From: Variovorax paradoxus NBRC 15149
GTDB lineage: Bacteria > Pseudomonadota > Gammaproteobacteria > Burkholderiales > Burkholderiaceae_C
Assembly: GCF_001591365.1 (NCBI RefSeq)
Contig: NZ_BCUT01000005.1
Location: forward strand, 62,001-126,000
Reading direction: 5' to 3'
DNA length: 64,000 nucleotides
Each line of letters begins with the position of its first letter. Within the stretch, counting starts at the first letter, position 1. The translations under genes were made by a program, and so were the position numbers. This document shows, piece after piece, positions 7,914 to 19,300 of this stretch. The notes beneath the pieces were generated by a model. The model made no database searches. It was given only the letters and a program-made list of their open reading frames with translations, and was not told the DNA's origin.

Positions 7914-9012
7914 ACAGAGGGTGCGCGCAGGCCGAAGCGACCGCGGCCCGGCCGGTGCGCCGCGCGACATGACCCTGGACATCGTGAGCTACGGCCGGCG
8001 AGGACCGGGCGGCCAGCTGCGCTTCGGCGCCGACCAGATCGCGCAGATCCAGCGCACGGTGGGGCGCACGCCCGAGGTGATGGTGAAGGTCTCCGGCGGC
8101 GGACGGGATGTCGGCGGCGTCGAGGCCCATCTGCGCTACATCGGCCGGCACGGCAAGCTGCCGATCGAAACCGACGAGGGGCTGACGCCGCAGGGCCGGG
8201 GTGCAGGCAAGGAGATCGCGGCCGACTGGCAGCTGGAGCTTTGCAGAAGCCAGTACAAGCCGAAACCCGCGCCGGGGCAGAAAGACACGCGTGCGAAGCT
8301 GGTGCACAACATCGTCCTGTCCATGCCCGCCGGCACGCCGCCGGACAAGGTACGGGCGGCCGCCCGCGTCTTTGCGCGCGAGAACTTCGCGCTGCAGTAT
8401 CGCTACGCCATGGTGCTGCACACCGATCAACCGCACCCGCATGTGCACCTGGTGGTCAAGTGCGAGCACGAGTTCGAGCCCGGCCAGCGCCTCTACATCC
8501 GAAAGGACACGCTGCGCCAGTGGCGCGAGCAGTTCGCCGCACTGATGCGAGAGCAGGGCGTGGCGGCCAATGCCACGCCGCGCCAAGTGCGAGGGCAGAC
8601 CCGCAAGCCGTACAGGGATGCGATCCATCATCGGCTGCGCGCGTTTCGGGCATTCGGGCAACTGCCCTTGAGCGACCGAGCCAGGCATCGGTCGCCGAAG
8701 ACCTCGACCTTCATGCGCGCCAAGCTGGAGAGCCTGCTCCAGGCACTGAGGTCGGGGCGAGGCGCCGTGGATGACGGCCAAGAGCAGATGCGAAACACCC
8801 GGCGGGCAGTGGTCGCAGATTGGCGCGCCACAGCAGATGCGCTTCGCAGACGGGGCGAGACAAGTCTTGCCGACCAAGTGGATCATTTCGTCGCACGAAT
8901 GCCGGACGTGCAGACCGAAGCGCAGCGATTGGCGGAGCGTTGGAGAGGGGCGGAGAGAAGTCGAGTGCTGGAGCACGCGAAGGACCAGCCCATGCTGCCA
9001 AAGATTCGGTGA
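7906..9012 (+). CDS. MOBP/VirD2-type relaxase
   Basis: This protein is 368 residues from the ATG at 7906, chosen because it overlaps the mobC stop; the longer frame upstream is a shadow of mobC. The relaxase domain covers about residues 30-220, with the histidine cluster HTDQPHPHVHLVV (His172, 177, 179, 181) that binds the metal at the nicking site. The catalytic tyrosine should be near the N terminus; YGRRG, LRYIGRHG and other Tyr are candidates. The C-terminal third is Arg-rich and helical. It would nick one strand at oriT and lead the island or a plasmid into a recipient using a helper's mating machinery, since no type IV secretion genes are visible here. Confidence 0.75.
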   Translation: MPKQRVRAGRSDRGPAGAPRDMTLDIVSYGRRGPGGQLRFGADQIAQIQRTVGRTPEVMVKVSGGGRDVGGVEAHLRYIGRHGKLPIETDEGLTPQGRGAGKEIAADWQLELCRSQYKPKPAPGQKDTRAKLVHNIVLSMPAGTPPDKVRAAARVFARENFALQYRYAMVLHTDQPHPHVHLVVKCEHEFEPGQRLYIRKDTLRQWREQFAALMREQGVAANATPRQVRGQTRKPYRDAIHHRLRAFRAFGQLPLSDRARHRSPKTSTFMRAKLESLLQALRSGRGAVDDGQEQMRNTRRAVVADWRATADALRRRGETSLADQVDHFVARMPDVQTEAQRLAERWRGAERSRVLEHAKDQPMLPKIR

Positions 9013-9264
9013 ATGGCTGCGCTCGTGCGACTGGTGAGGCAAGGCTTGCGGCTGTGGCACGTGAACCTTCGTGCGATTGGATGCCCCGCAACTTCGCGCG
9101 CACCGAGGTCCCTCACAGCTGCAAGCTTTCGAGCTGCCCTGCCTGCGGACGTGCCTTGTCTTGGCCTCGCTGAAGAATGACGCCACCTGACCCAGTCGTG
9201 TGCGAAATTGGTAAGGGCGAATGCGGCCAAAGTCCGGAGTTTTGTGACCGATCAACGTCCATTC

Positions 9265-9692
9265 ATGAAAAGCTACGTCCTTGCTCTCGATCTCGAAGGC
9301 ACATTGATCTCAAATGCGATGAGCCAGATACCGTGGCCAGGTCTGGCTGGATTCCTGAATCGTTGCGCTGAACTTTTTCCCCGCATCGTCATGTTCACCC
9401 CACTGTCAAGGAAGAACGGTTCAGGAAGATCGCGCGCTTATTGGTGGACGAGGGCGTCGCGCCCCCCTGGTTTGCGGAAGTGGAATACATCACTTGGCAA
9501 GGCGAGACAAAAAACCTTCGGTTTGTCCCTGGCGTACATCCACATCAAGTATTGCCGGTCGATGACTTTGAGAAGTACGTTCATCTCGGCCAAGAAGCAC
9601 AGTGGCTGCAAATTGAGCACTTTGACCATCCCTACAGTTCAGCGGATACCGGCCTCGCCAACATGCTCAACACACTGGCGGCGCGTATTTGA
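9265..9692 (+). pseudogene. HAD-type (NIF/FCP-like) phosphatase, frameshifted
   Basis: The ATG at 9265 begins MKSYVLALDLEGTLISNAMS, a HAD motif I (DLEGTL), and runs well to FPRIVMFT near 9395. There the frame breaks; the continuation FRKIARLLVDEGVAPPWFAE... through VLPVDDFEKYVHLGQEAQW lies in the next frame and runs to the stop at 9692. Joining the two frames gives a complete small HAD protein of about 142 residues. The shift is the one expected from loss of a single base around 9395-9410. Either this is a pseudogene or a sequencing error removed one base. The family has unknown physiological substrates. Confidence 0.65.
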
Positions 9693-10322
9693 TAGATGAC
9701 CTTCGGCGGGCGAACTGAGTTTTTCCACGTGGACGCACTTAGCGCATCACGGGGCGGCTTACAAAACTATCAATTTGCAGAGATCAACACCCGCGTTCTG
9801 CTGCTGGCCAAGCTTGTCGAGGAAACCAAGTCCGTTCGAATCTCTCTCCCAGAATGAAGGGGCGGACTTTCGGTTGCTGCGACTGCACGCCGACCGGGTC
9901 CGTGTCGGCTATCGGGGCTGAGGCAATACCCTCGGTGTGGCTGTTGCGGCACCTCACCCGCGCCGCCATCGCCGCCTCATTTCAGTCGCGGTATCAAGCG
10001 ACGTCAGCAACTGGCTCCGGGAGCCAGTTGGTCGTGTCGCCCGACACGCGGTCGTCGTCGTCGGCACTTGTCGGATCGCGTTGGGAGTGCGCAAACGCAT
10101 CCCGCAATGCTGCGGGCGACCATTCGTCGTATTGGACCCACACATCCCGCAGCGAAATGTAGGCCGTATTGATTACGTTCGGCCGGCGGTCTCGCGAACA
10201 GGTCGGATCTGTGAATTTGTACCGCGCGTCCTCGCGCACCCGTTCCGCATAATCGCTCCCCGTCTCGTGCGTCTTGTCACAAAAGACGTCGCAAGCAGAC
10301 AACACCGAGGGAGCGCCGAACA
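9693..10322. other. Non-coding region upstream of the CDI locus
   Basis: I see no convincing gene in these 630 bases. They contain two adjacent palindromes at 10008-10030 and 10033-10048, and they must include the promoter of the large toxin gene. A Shine-Dalgarno-like GAGGGAG lies about eight bases before the ATG at 10323. Confidence 0.5.
10008..10048. repeat. Two adjacent palindromes upstream of the CDI toxin gene
   Basis: CAACTGGCTCC, one base, GGAGCCAGTTG forms a perfect 11-base-pair inverted repeat (10008-10030). CGTGTCG-CC-CGACACG follows two bases later (10033-10048). They lie 275 bases before the toxin gene start. They could be operators, a terminator-like structure or remnants; function is unknown. 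Confidence 0.5.
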
Positions 10323-13300
10323 ATGAATCGTTATCTGCATCGCATCATCTTCAACGCCGCCAGAGGCATGCGGATGGTGGTGCAAGAAACAGCCAGCAGC
10401 ACGGGGAAGGGCAAATCCAAACCCACGGGCGGGCCCGGCGGCGCGGGCGCCGCGGTGAAGGCTGTCGCGTTGCTCGGTGCACTGGTCGCGCTTCCTGGAG
10501 AAGCCCAGATCGTCGGCGCGCCCAACGTTCCCGCCAACCTGCGGCCCACGGTGCTGGTCGCGCCCAACGGCGTGCCGCTCATCAACATCCAGACGCCCAG
10601 CGCCGCCGGTGTCTCGCGCAATGTGTACCAGCAGTTCAACGTGGCGCCCAACGGCGCCATCCTGAACAACAGCCGCACCAATGTGCAGAGCCAGCTCGGC
10701 GGGTTCGTGCAAGGCAATCCGTATCTCGCGACCGGGCCTGCACGCATCATCCTCAATGAGGTGAACGGCGGCAGCCCGAGCCAGCTGCGCGGCTACATCG
10801 AAGTGGCGGGGCAGCGGGCCGAGGTGGTCATCGCCAACCCGGCCGGCATCAGCGTCGACGGCGGCGGCTTCATCAATGCGAGCCGGGCCACGCTGACCAC
10901 CGGCACGCCGCAGTTCAATGCCGTGGGCGGCCTGGACAGCTTCCTCGTGCGCGGCGGCACCATCACCATCGACGGCGCGGGCCTGGACGCCAGCAAGACC
11001 GACTACGCCGCCATCCTCGCGCGCGCCGTGCAGGCCAACGCCGGCATCTGGGCCAGCGAACTGAAGGTGGTGACCGGCGCCAACACGGTCAGCGCCGACC
11101 ACAGCCAGGTCACGCCCACCGCGGGCACCGGCACGGCGCCCACCTTTGCCCTGGACGTCGCTGCGCTCGGCGGCATGTACGCCGGCAAGATCACCCTCAT
11201 CGGCACCGAGGCCGGCCTGGGCGTGCGCAACGCCGGCACCATCCAGGCCGCGCCGGGCGCCGCCGCGCTGATGGGCGCGGGCCAACTGGTCGTCACCAGC
11301 GCCGGGCGCCTGGAGAACATCGGCACGCTCCAGGCCACCGCCGATGCGAACCTCGCGGCCTCGGCCCTCGCCAACAGCGGCCGCATCAGCAGCGGCGGCA
11401 ACCTCAAGATCACGACCCAGGGCGACCTGGCCAATGCACTCAACGGCGCGGGCGGCACGCTCGAAGGCGCGCGGCTGGAGCTCGCCAGCACCGGAGGCGA
11501 CATCGACAACCGCGGCGGCACCCTGCGCCAGACCAGCAGCGCCGGTCTCGGGCTGAGCGCGCCGGCCCTGAGCAACACCAGCGGCGGCGTCATCGGGCTG
11601 GAGCCCGTGGCGGCTGCGCCGTCCACCTCTGGCACCGGAACGGGCGGCGGCACGGGCACAGGAACAGGCACGGGCGGCACCACCGACCCCGCCGCGCCAA
11701 CCACGGGCACCGGCACGGAGACCGGCTCCGGCAGCACCGTCACGCCCGCCCCGTACGTTCCACCGTCGCCAGGTGCGATCACCGCCAGCGGCACGATCCG
11801 CAACGACAGCGGCAAGATCTACGCCGGCGGGCCCATCAGCCTGCAAAGCGCCAACATCAACAACAACGGCGGCACGCTGAATGTCGCCAACATGGCCGTG
11901 AGCCAGCCGACGTTCGACAACCACGGCGGCACGCTGAACGTCAGCAACGGCTTCAGCGCCAATGTCGATCGGTTCGACAACACCGGCGGCACGCTCAACG
12001 CGGGCAGCCTGAACATCACCACGACCGGCGACCTGGTCAATGTCGACGGCAAGCTGACCAGCGCGGCCGACGCCACGCTGACCGTGGGCGGACAGGCCGA
12101 CAACACGCGCGGCGTGATTTCGGCAACGGGTGCGTTGACGGCCAACGTGGCGGGCGCGGTGAACAACACCGGCGGCACACTGGTGGCGAACCAAGGCGTC
12201 GCGCTCGGCGCGGGCAGCCTGGACAACACGCAGGGCAGCATCCAGTCGGCGCAGGCTGCAGTGCAGCTGGGGGTGACTAACCAACTGACCAATGGCAGCA
12301 GCGGCACGATCGGGGCGGCCACCGACCTGAAGGTGCAGGCGGGTTCACTCGTCAACTCCAATGGCGCCAGCCTGCGCGGCGCGAACGATGTGAGTGTCGC
12401 GGTCGGCGGGGCGATGACCAACGACGGCAGCATCACGGCCGGGCGGCACACGGCGGTCGCCGCAGGCAGCCTGCAAAGCGGCAGCACCGGCGTGCTGGGT
12501 GCCGGCATCCAGAGCGACGGCAAGCTTGGCGCAGCGGGTGACCTGGTCGTGACCACGAGCGGCGCCTTGGTCGCCAATGGCACCAACCTGGCGGCTGGCA
12601 ATGCCACGTTGCAGGGTGCAAGCGTCGATCTCTCGGCCAGCCAGACCAGTGCGGCGAATATTGCGGTTACGGCGACGCAGGGCAACGTGACCACCGACAA
12701 GGCCACGATCACAACGCCGGGCACGTTGAGCGTGACTGCCAACGCACAGCCTAGCCAGACGCTGGTCAACGAGGGCGGCAAGCTCAGCGCCAATCAGCTG
12801 GACCTGAATGTCTCCAACCTCGCCAACACGAACGGCGGCGAGATCGTGCAGACCGGCACGAGGGCGACCACCATCGCGACCTCGGGCGCCATCGACAACA
12901 GCGGCGCCACGCTGGCCAGCAACGGCAGCCTCGCCCTCACCGCAGCCAGCCTGAACAACCGGGGCGGCACACTGCAGGCCGCCCAGGTCTCCGACCTGAG
13001 CGTCAATGTGACGGGTCTGCTGGACAACGGCCAGGGTGAGATCAGTGCGGGCGGCAACACGACCCTGCAAGCCGGCAGCCTTGCCAACGATGCCGGGCGC
13101 GTCACGGCTGCCACGGGGGATGTCGCAAGCACCACGAGCGGCGCCACCAGCAACCGTGGCGGCACCATCGCCGCCAATGGCAGTACCGCATTGAATGCCG
13201 GCAGCCTGGACAACAGCGGCGGCACCGTGTCCGCGCTGAACCGCCTGGCGGTCAATGTCCAGGGCGCAGTCGACAACACGGCCGGCACGCTGGCGGCCAC

Positions 13301-16300
13301 CCAGGAGCTGGCCCTCGACGCCGGCTCGCTCGCCAACGACAAGGGCTCGATCCAGTCGGCCCAGGCCGCGACCCAGGTGAACGTCACCGGCGCTTTGACC
13401 AATGGCCAGGGCTACATCGGCGCCGCCACCGACCTCAGCGTGCAGGCGGGCAGCCTGAGCAACGCCGCGGGCGGCAGCCTGCGCGGGGCCAACGACACCA
13501 CCGTGGCAGTGGCTGGCCTGCTCGCCAACGACGGCAGCATCACGGCCGGGCGAAATGCCACCATCACCACCGGCAGCCTGCAAGGCGGCAGCACCGGCGT
13601 GCTCGGTGCAGGCGTCCAGAGCGATGGCAAGCTCGGTACGGTGGGCGAGTTGAGTGTGACGGTCTCCGGGGCGCTCGCCACACACGGCACCAACCTGGCA
13701 GCCGGCAATGCCGCGCTGCAAGGCGCCAGTGTCGATGTCTCGGCCGGTCAGACCAGCGCCGCGAACATCGCGATCACGGCCACGCAGGGCGACGTGATCA
13801 CCAGCAAAGCTACGGTCGTCACGCCGGGAACCCTGAGCGTGACCGCCAACAGCAAGGCGCCGCAGACCCTTGTCAACGACGCGGGCCGGCTCAACGCGAA
13901 ACAGCTCGACCTGAAGCTTTCGAACCTCGCCAACACGAACGGCGGCGAGATCGTGCAGACGGGCACGGGCGCGACCACCATTGCGACCACCGGCACCCTG
14001 AACAACAACGGCGGACGCATCGCGAGCAATGGGCAGGACCTGAGCCTGGGTGGCGCCAACATCACCAACGCCGGCGGCAAGATCGAGCATGCCGGTGTCG
14101 GCACGCTGAGCATTGCCGGCGGCAGCTACAACGGCACCAACGGCCAGGTCACGGCCAATGGTGCGCTGACCGTCGCGATGTCGGGCGCGTTCAACCAGGA
14201 CGGCGCGACGGCCGCAGTCAGCGCCAAGCACATCACCATCGACGCCGGATCGCTCGGCAACCGCGCCGGCGCCCAGATCGTGCAAACCGGCGCCGATGCC
14301 ACGCGCATCACGGTGGTGGGCGCGCTGGACAACGGCGGCGGCACGCTGGCCAGCAATGGCAACACGACCGTCGCGGCCGGCAGCCTGTCCAACCAGGGCG
14401 GCATCCTCCGCGCCGCCGAGGCCTCCGATCTCGGCCTGACCGTGGGCGGCCTGCTCGACAACAGCAGCAAGGGCGTGATCGGCGCGGGCGGCACCACCAC
14501 CATCGCTGCCGGCAGCTTGAGCAACAACGCGGGCAGCGTGACCGCTGCCGAAGACCTGAGCGTTACCGTGGGCGGCGCGGCCTCGAACGTGGGCGGCACG
14601 TTGGCGGCCAACGGCAACACCACGCTCGTGGCCGGAACGCTGGACAACAGCAGCGGAACCGCCGCGGCGGTCAATGGCAACCTGAGCGTCACGACGTCAG
14701 GCGCGACGACGAACAACGGCGGCACGTTGCAGGCCGGCGCCGCGACCACGCTGCTCAATAGCGGGCTGAACAATGTCGCGGGCAAGATCTTTGGCAACAG
14801 CCTGGCGGTGAACACGCGCGCGAACGGGCAGAACAATGCGCTGGACAACACGCAAGGCACGCTGGCGGCCACCACCACGGTGGCCGTGAACTCGGGCGCG
14901 CTCATCAACGCTGCCGGCCTGATCCAGTCGGGCGGCGCGATGACCATCGACACGAATGGTCAGTTGCTCACGAACACGAATGCGGCCGGGTACATCAATG
15001 GCCAAGGCGGCATCAGCAGCGGCGGCACGCTGAACCTGACCACCGGGTCGGTCAATAACAACGCGGGCTTCATCGGCGCGAAGAACGCCGTGACGGCCAG
15101 CACCCAGGGCTTCTCCAACACGGGCGCAGGCTTGGTGCTCGGGCAGTCCACCGTCGCCATCAACACCAACGCGGCCGCCTACGACAACACCGGCGGCCGC
15201 ACCCTGGCCGCGGGCGATCTGGCCGTGAACGCCGGGACGCTGACCAATACCAGCGGCCTGATCCGCTCGGCGGCCACAACGACGCTGAACGCCGGCCGCA
15301 TCGTCAACACCAGCACTCTTGGCACCGAGCAGGGCATCGAAGGCCTGAATGTGGCCGTTGGTGCCGGCAATCTCGACAACAGCTCGGGTGCCATCCGCGC
15401 CGACGTCAACGCCACCATCACCAGCGGCGGCACCGTCAACAACACGAATGGCTTGATCTCGGCCGGCAACACGCTCGCCATCGCCGATCCCAATGCCGCC
15501 AACCCCGGCGCCAAGACGCTCAACCTGGTCAATACCGGCGGCACGCTGGTGGCCGACAAGAGCCTGAAGATCGATGTTGCGAACTTCAGCGGCGATGGCC
15601 GGGCCGTCTCGGGCCAGAACCTGAGCATTGCGCTCCAGCAGGACATCGTGAACAACGGCGAGGTGGCTGCCAATGGCAACCTGAGCTACACGACGACGGG
15701 CAACTTCACGAACAACGGCAAGCTGCTGGCGGGCCAGACGCTCACCGTGGGCGGCAACAACGTGGACAACACGGCGAATGCGGAGATGTCGGGGACGAAC
15801 ACCATCGTCAATGCCGGCGGTACGCTGACCAACCGCGGCCTGATTGACAGCCGCGGCGAAACCGAGATCAACGCAGGCGCGCTGAACAACATCGGCACCG
15901 GCCGGATCTATGGCGATGCGATTTCCATCTCGGCCGGCACGCTGCTCAACGACAGCGAAACCGCCAATGGCGTGACCAAGGCGGGAACGATCGCATCGCG
16001 CGGCGACCTCGACATCGGTGCGGGCACCATCACCAACCGTGAGCACGCCCTGATCTACAGCCAGGGCAACATGTATATCGGTGGCGCCCTCGATGCCAAC
16101 CGTCAGGCGATCGGCCAAGGTGGGACGCTCGACAACCTGAGCGCCGACATCGAGTCCATTGGCGACATGTCCATCTCGATGGCGCAGGTCAACAACCGCG
16201 ATGTCCACATCCAGAAGGGCGCGCCCACGGTAACGCCCAGCACCTTGACCGGCATCGCACCCAACACGCTCGTGGGCAGCGGTGTCGGCAGGACCACGAC

Positions 16301-19300
16301 CTATCCATTGGACGAAGTCAATGTCGACCCCGTCAACGGTTTCGTCTATCTCAAGGCTACCGGCGAGCTCGTCGGCATCGGAGGCTACGCCGTCTGGCAC
16401 AACGCCATCACGACCACGGAAGACACGGCGACCAACATCGACCCCGCCCACTTGGTGGCGGGCGGCAGCATGACCGTCAACGGGCGCCTGTACAACGAGA
16501 ACAGCCAGGTGCTGGCCGGCGGGACGATCACGGCCACTGACTACCAGTCTTACCAGCTGACGGGTACGCGCACGATCACGGGCTCTGCCACCGTGATCGA
16601 CAACAAGGGCCAGGTGCAGGCGATGAATGTGCCTCTGATCCTTCCGCCGCAGACCATTTCGCTGGGCGCCTACAAGTACCAGGAAAACATCAATGCGGCC
16701 GCCGGCTACAACGCGGGCGTCGCCCCGGTCGGCAGCGGGACGGGCGGGGCGACCGGCAAGGGCGCGGTGGGCGGCGGCCAAGGGCCGGCCACCATTGTCG
16801 AAGTGCCGGCGAATGTGGGCGACACAGTCAAGGTCGACGGCCAGAGTGCTGGCAGCGCGACAGGGTCGACCGGACCCGATGGCACGACGGCAACGCAATT
16901 GGGTACGGGCGCCACGGACGTAGGTGCCAACGGAGCTGCGACCGGCACCGCTTCGTCGGCCCAAGCCGGCGCAAGCCGGACCGTCCCGATGGTCGTGCGC
17001 ACCAGCATGCCCAACGTGCGTATCCCGAATGCCAGCCTGTTCAACCTTCGTGCCGGTCCGGGCAGCTACCTGATCGAGACCGACCCGCGCTTCGCCAACT
17101 ACCGCAACTGGCTCAGCAGCGATTACCTGCTGAACAGCCTCGGCCAGGACCCGAGCAACATCCTCAAGCGCCTGGGCGATGGTTTCTACGAGCAGAAGCT
17201 GATCCGCGAACAGGTGGCGCAACTCACAGGCTATCGCTACCTGGATGGCTACAACAGCGACGAAGACCAGTACATGGCGCTGATGGACGCCGGCGTGATT
17301 TTCGCGAAGCAATACGGATTGCGCCCGGGCGTGGCGCTGAGCGCGGCGCAGATGGCGCAGCTGACCAGCGACATCGTGTGGCTCGTCGAACAGACGGTGA
17401 CCTTGCCGGACGGAACGATGCAACGCGTGCTGGTGCCTCAGGTGTATGTGCGTGTGCGGCCAGGCGATATCGACGGTTCAGGCGCATTGTTGAGCGCGGA
17501 TGCCGCCATCATCAAGAGTTCGGGCGATGTCACCAACACGGGCACCATCGCCGGACGGCGTCTGGTGTCGATCACGGCCGAGAACGTCAACAATCTTGGT
17601 GGCCGCATCTCGGGTGGCAGCGTTGCCCTCGACGCCAGGTCCGATCTGAACAATATCGGCGGCACCATCGATGCGCGGGACGCGGCCATGCTGACTGCCG
17701 GCCGGGACATCAACATCCGAACGACCACCCAGAGCACGGGCGGGCTGTTGAACAACACGGCCGTGGACCGTGTGGCCGGGGTCTATGTCAGCGACCCTGG
17801 CGGAGTCCTGCTGGCCTCCGCGGGGCGCGATGTCAACCTCGTCGGCGCGGTCCTCGCCAATGTCGGCAAGGACAGCCGAACCTTGGTCAATGCGGAGCGG
17901 GACGTCAACCTCGGCACCGTCTCTGAATCGAGCACCATCTTCGCCAGCGGCGGCAACAAGGGCCGTAGCTTCAGCGCCGTGTCCTCGCAGAGCCGCGAAA
18001 TCGGCTCCACCATCGTGGGCAGCGGCAGTGTCGCCATCACCGCGGGCAACGATGTCCGAGCACGCGCCGCTGACGTGTCGGCCGGAGGCACCCTGGCGGT
18101 CACCGCTGAGCATGACATCCGCATCGATGCCGGACAGTCAAGCCAAGCAATCCTGACAACCAGCAACTCCTCACGCAAAACGCTCACTTCAAAGAGCAGC
18201 AGCTCCGAAATCAAGGCGCAGAGCGACACCACCGTGCTTGGCAGCAACTTCTCCGGGCAGAACGTGGTGATGTCCGCGGGCAATGACCTGGGCGTCCGCG
18301 GCAGTCGAGTGTCTGCAGAGAGCCAACTCGTGCTGAGCGCGGGTCGCGATGTGCGCATCGAGAGCGCGCAGGAGCAACATGCGACCGGCAACGTTTCGAG
18401 AAGCAGCCAAAGCGGCTTCAACGGAGTGAAAGACAGCCTGCTGTACGGAAAGGGCTACAGCAGCAGTTCCAGCAATCGCAACGAAATGAGTGCTGGCACG
18501 ACACAGGTCGGCAGCACCATCAGTGGCGGCAGCGTCAGCATCGATGCTGGGCGCGATGCCCAGATCGTGGCGAGCAATGTACTGGCCGACACGAACATCG
18601 CCATTACTGCCGGCCGTAACATCGACGTGCTGGCGGCTCAGGATACCTCTGTGTCGGCAACTGCCAGCAGCGGCAAGAGCCGCAGCTTCAGCCCGTCGCC
18701 AGGCCTTGCGCCACGCCATACGGCCTACAGCAATGTGAAGGGTTCGGAGGACGGTACGGGCGAGTCCAGCACCGCCGTCACAAGCCTGATCAGTGCCAAC
18801 GGCGGCAATCTCACCATGGTGGCTGGCCTGGACTCCAAATATGCGGGCACTGGCCAAGGCAACATCACGGCCGAAGGCGCGGATCTGCTGGCCAAGAACA
18901 AAGTCGCCTTGTCTGGCAATGCAGTGAACCTCAACGCCGCCACGTCCAGCGGCAGCAGCAAGCACCACGCAGAATCCAAGAGCCACACCATCGGTGCGCA
19001 GCTGAGCGGCATCGTGGGCAGCGCGATCACCAGCGCCTACGATGCGGCGCAGGAGTCGCGCAAGACCGATGACAGCCGGCTGAAGGGCGCCTTGGAACTC
19101 AAGGCTGGGTACGACGCCTACAAGCTGGCCACCGATGGGGCGTTAGGGAATGGCATCCAGGGACTGACGGCTGCGGGCACCGGCGGCGACCCCAGCGGTG
19201 CGGCCTTTGGTGTGAGCGTGAGCGAAAGCCGCACACGTTCGCGTAGCGACACGGCCGAGGTCTACAGCAACCAGCGCGGCACCAACATCCAGGCCGGCAG

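Noticed and set aside
9800..9850. CCGTTCGAATCTCTCTCCC, resembling the T arm and 3' end of a tRNA-Ser
   Set aside because: The stem bases do not pair and the sequence does not continue as a tRNA; as a possible old attachment remnant it is too short to support.
11622..11765. Short Gly/Thr repeats as a CRISPR-like array
   Set aside because: They are in-frame low-complexity linkers of the toxin protein with no spacer structure. No CRISPR array was seen in the window.
10173..12284. Long minus-strand open frame opposite the CDI toxin gene start
   Set aside because: It is a shadow of the GC-rich repeats of the toxin gene, with Ala/Gly/Arg-rich sequence and no domain.
14697..17423. 908-codon minus-strand open frame within the toxin gene
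   Set aside because: It results from the codon bias of the beta-helix repeats on the other strand; it has no protein-like features.
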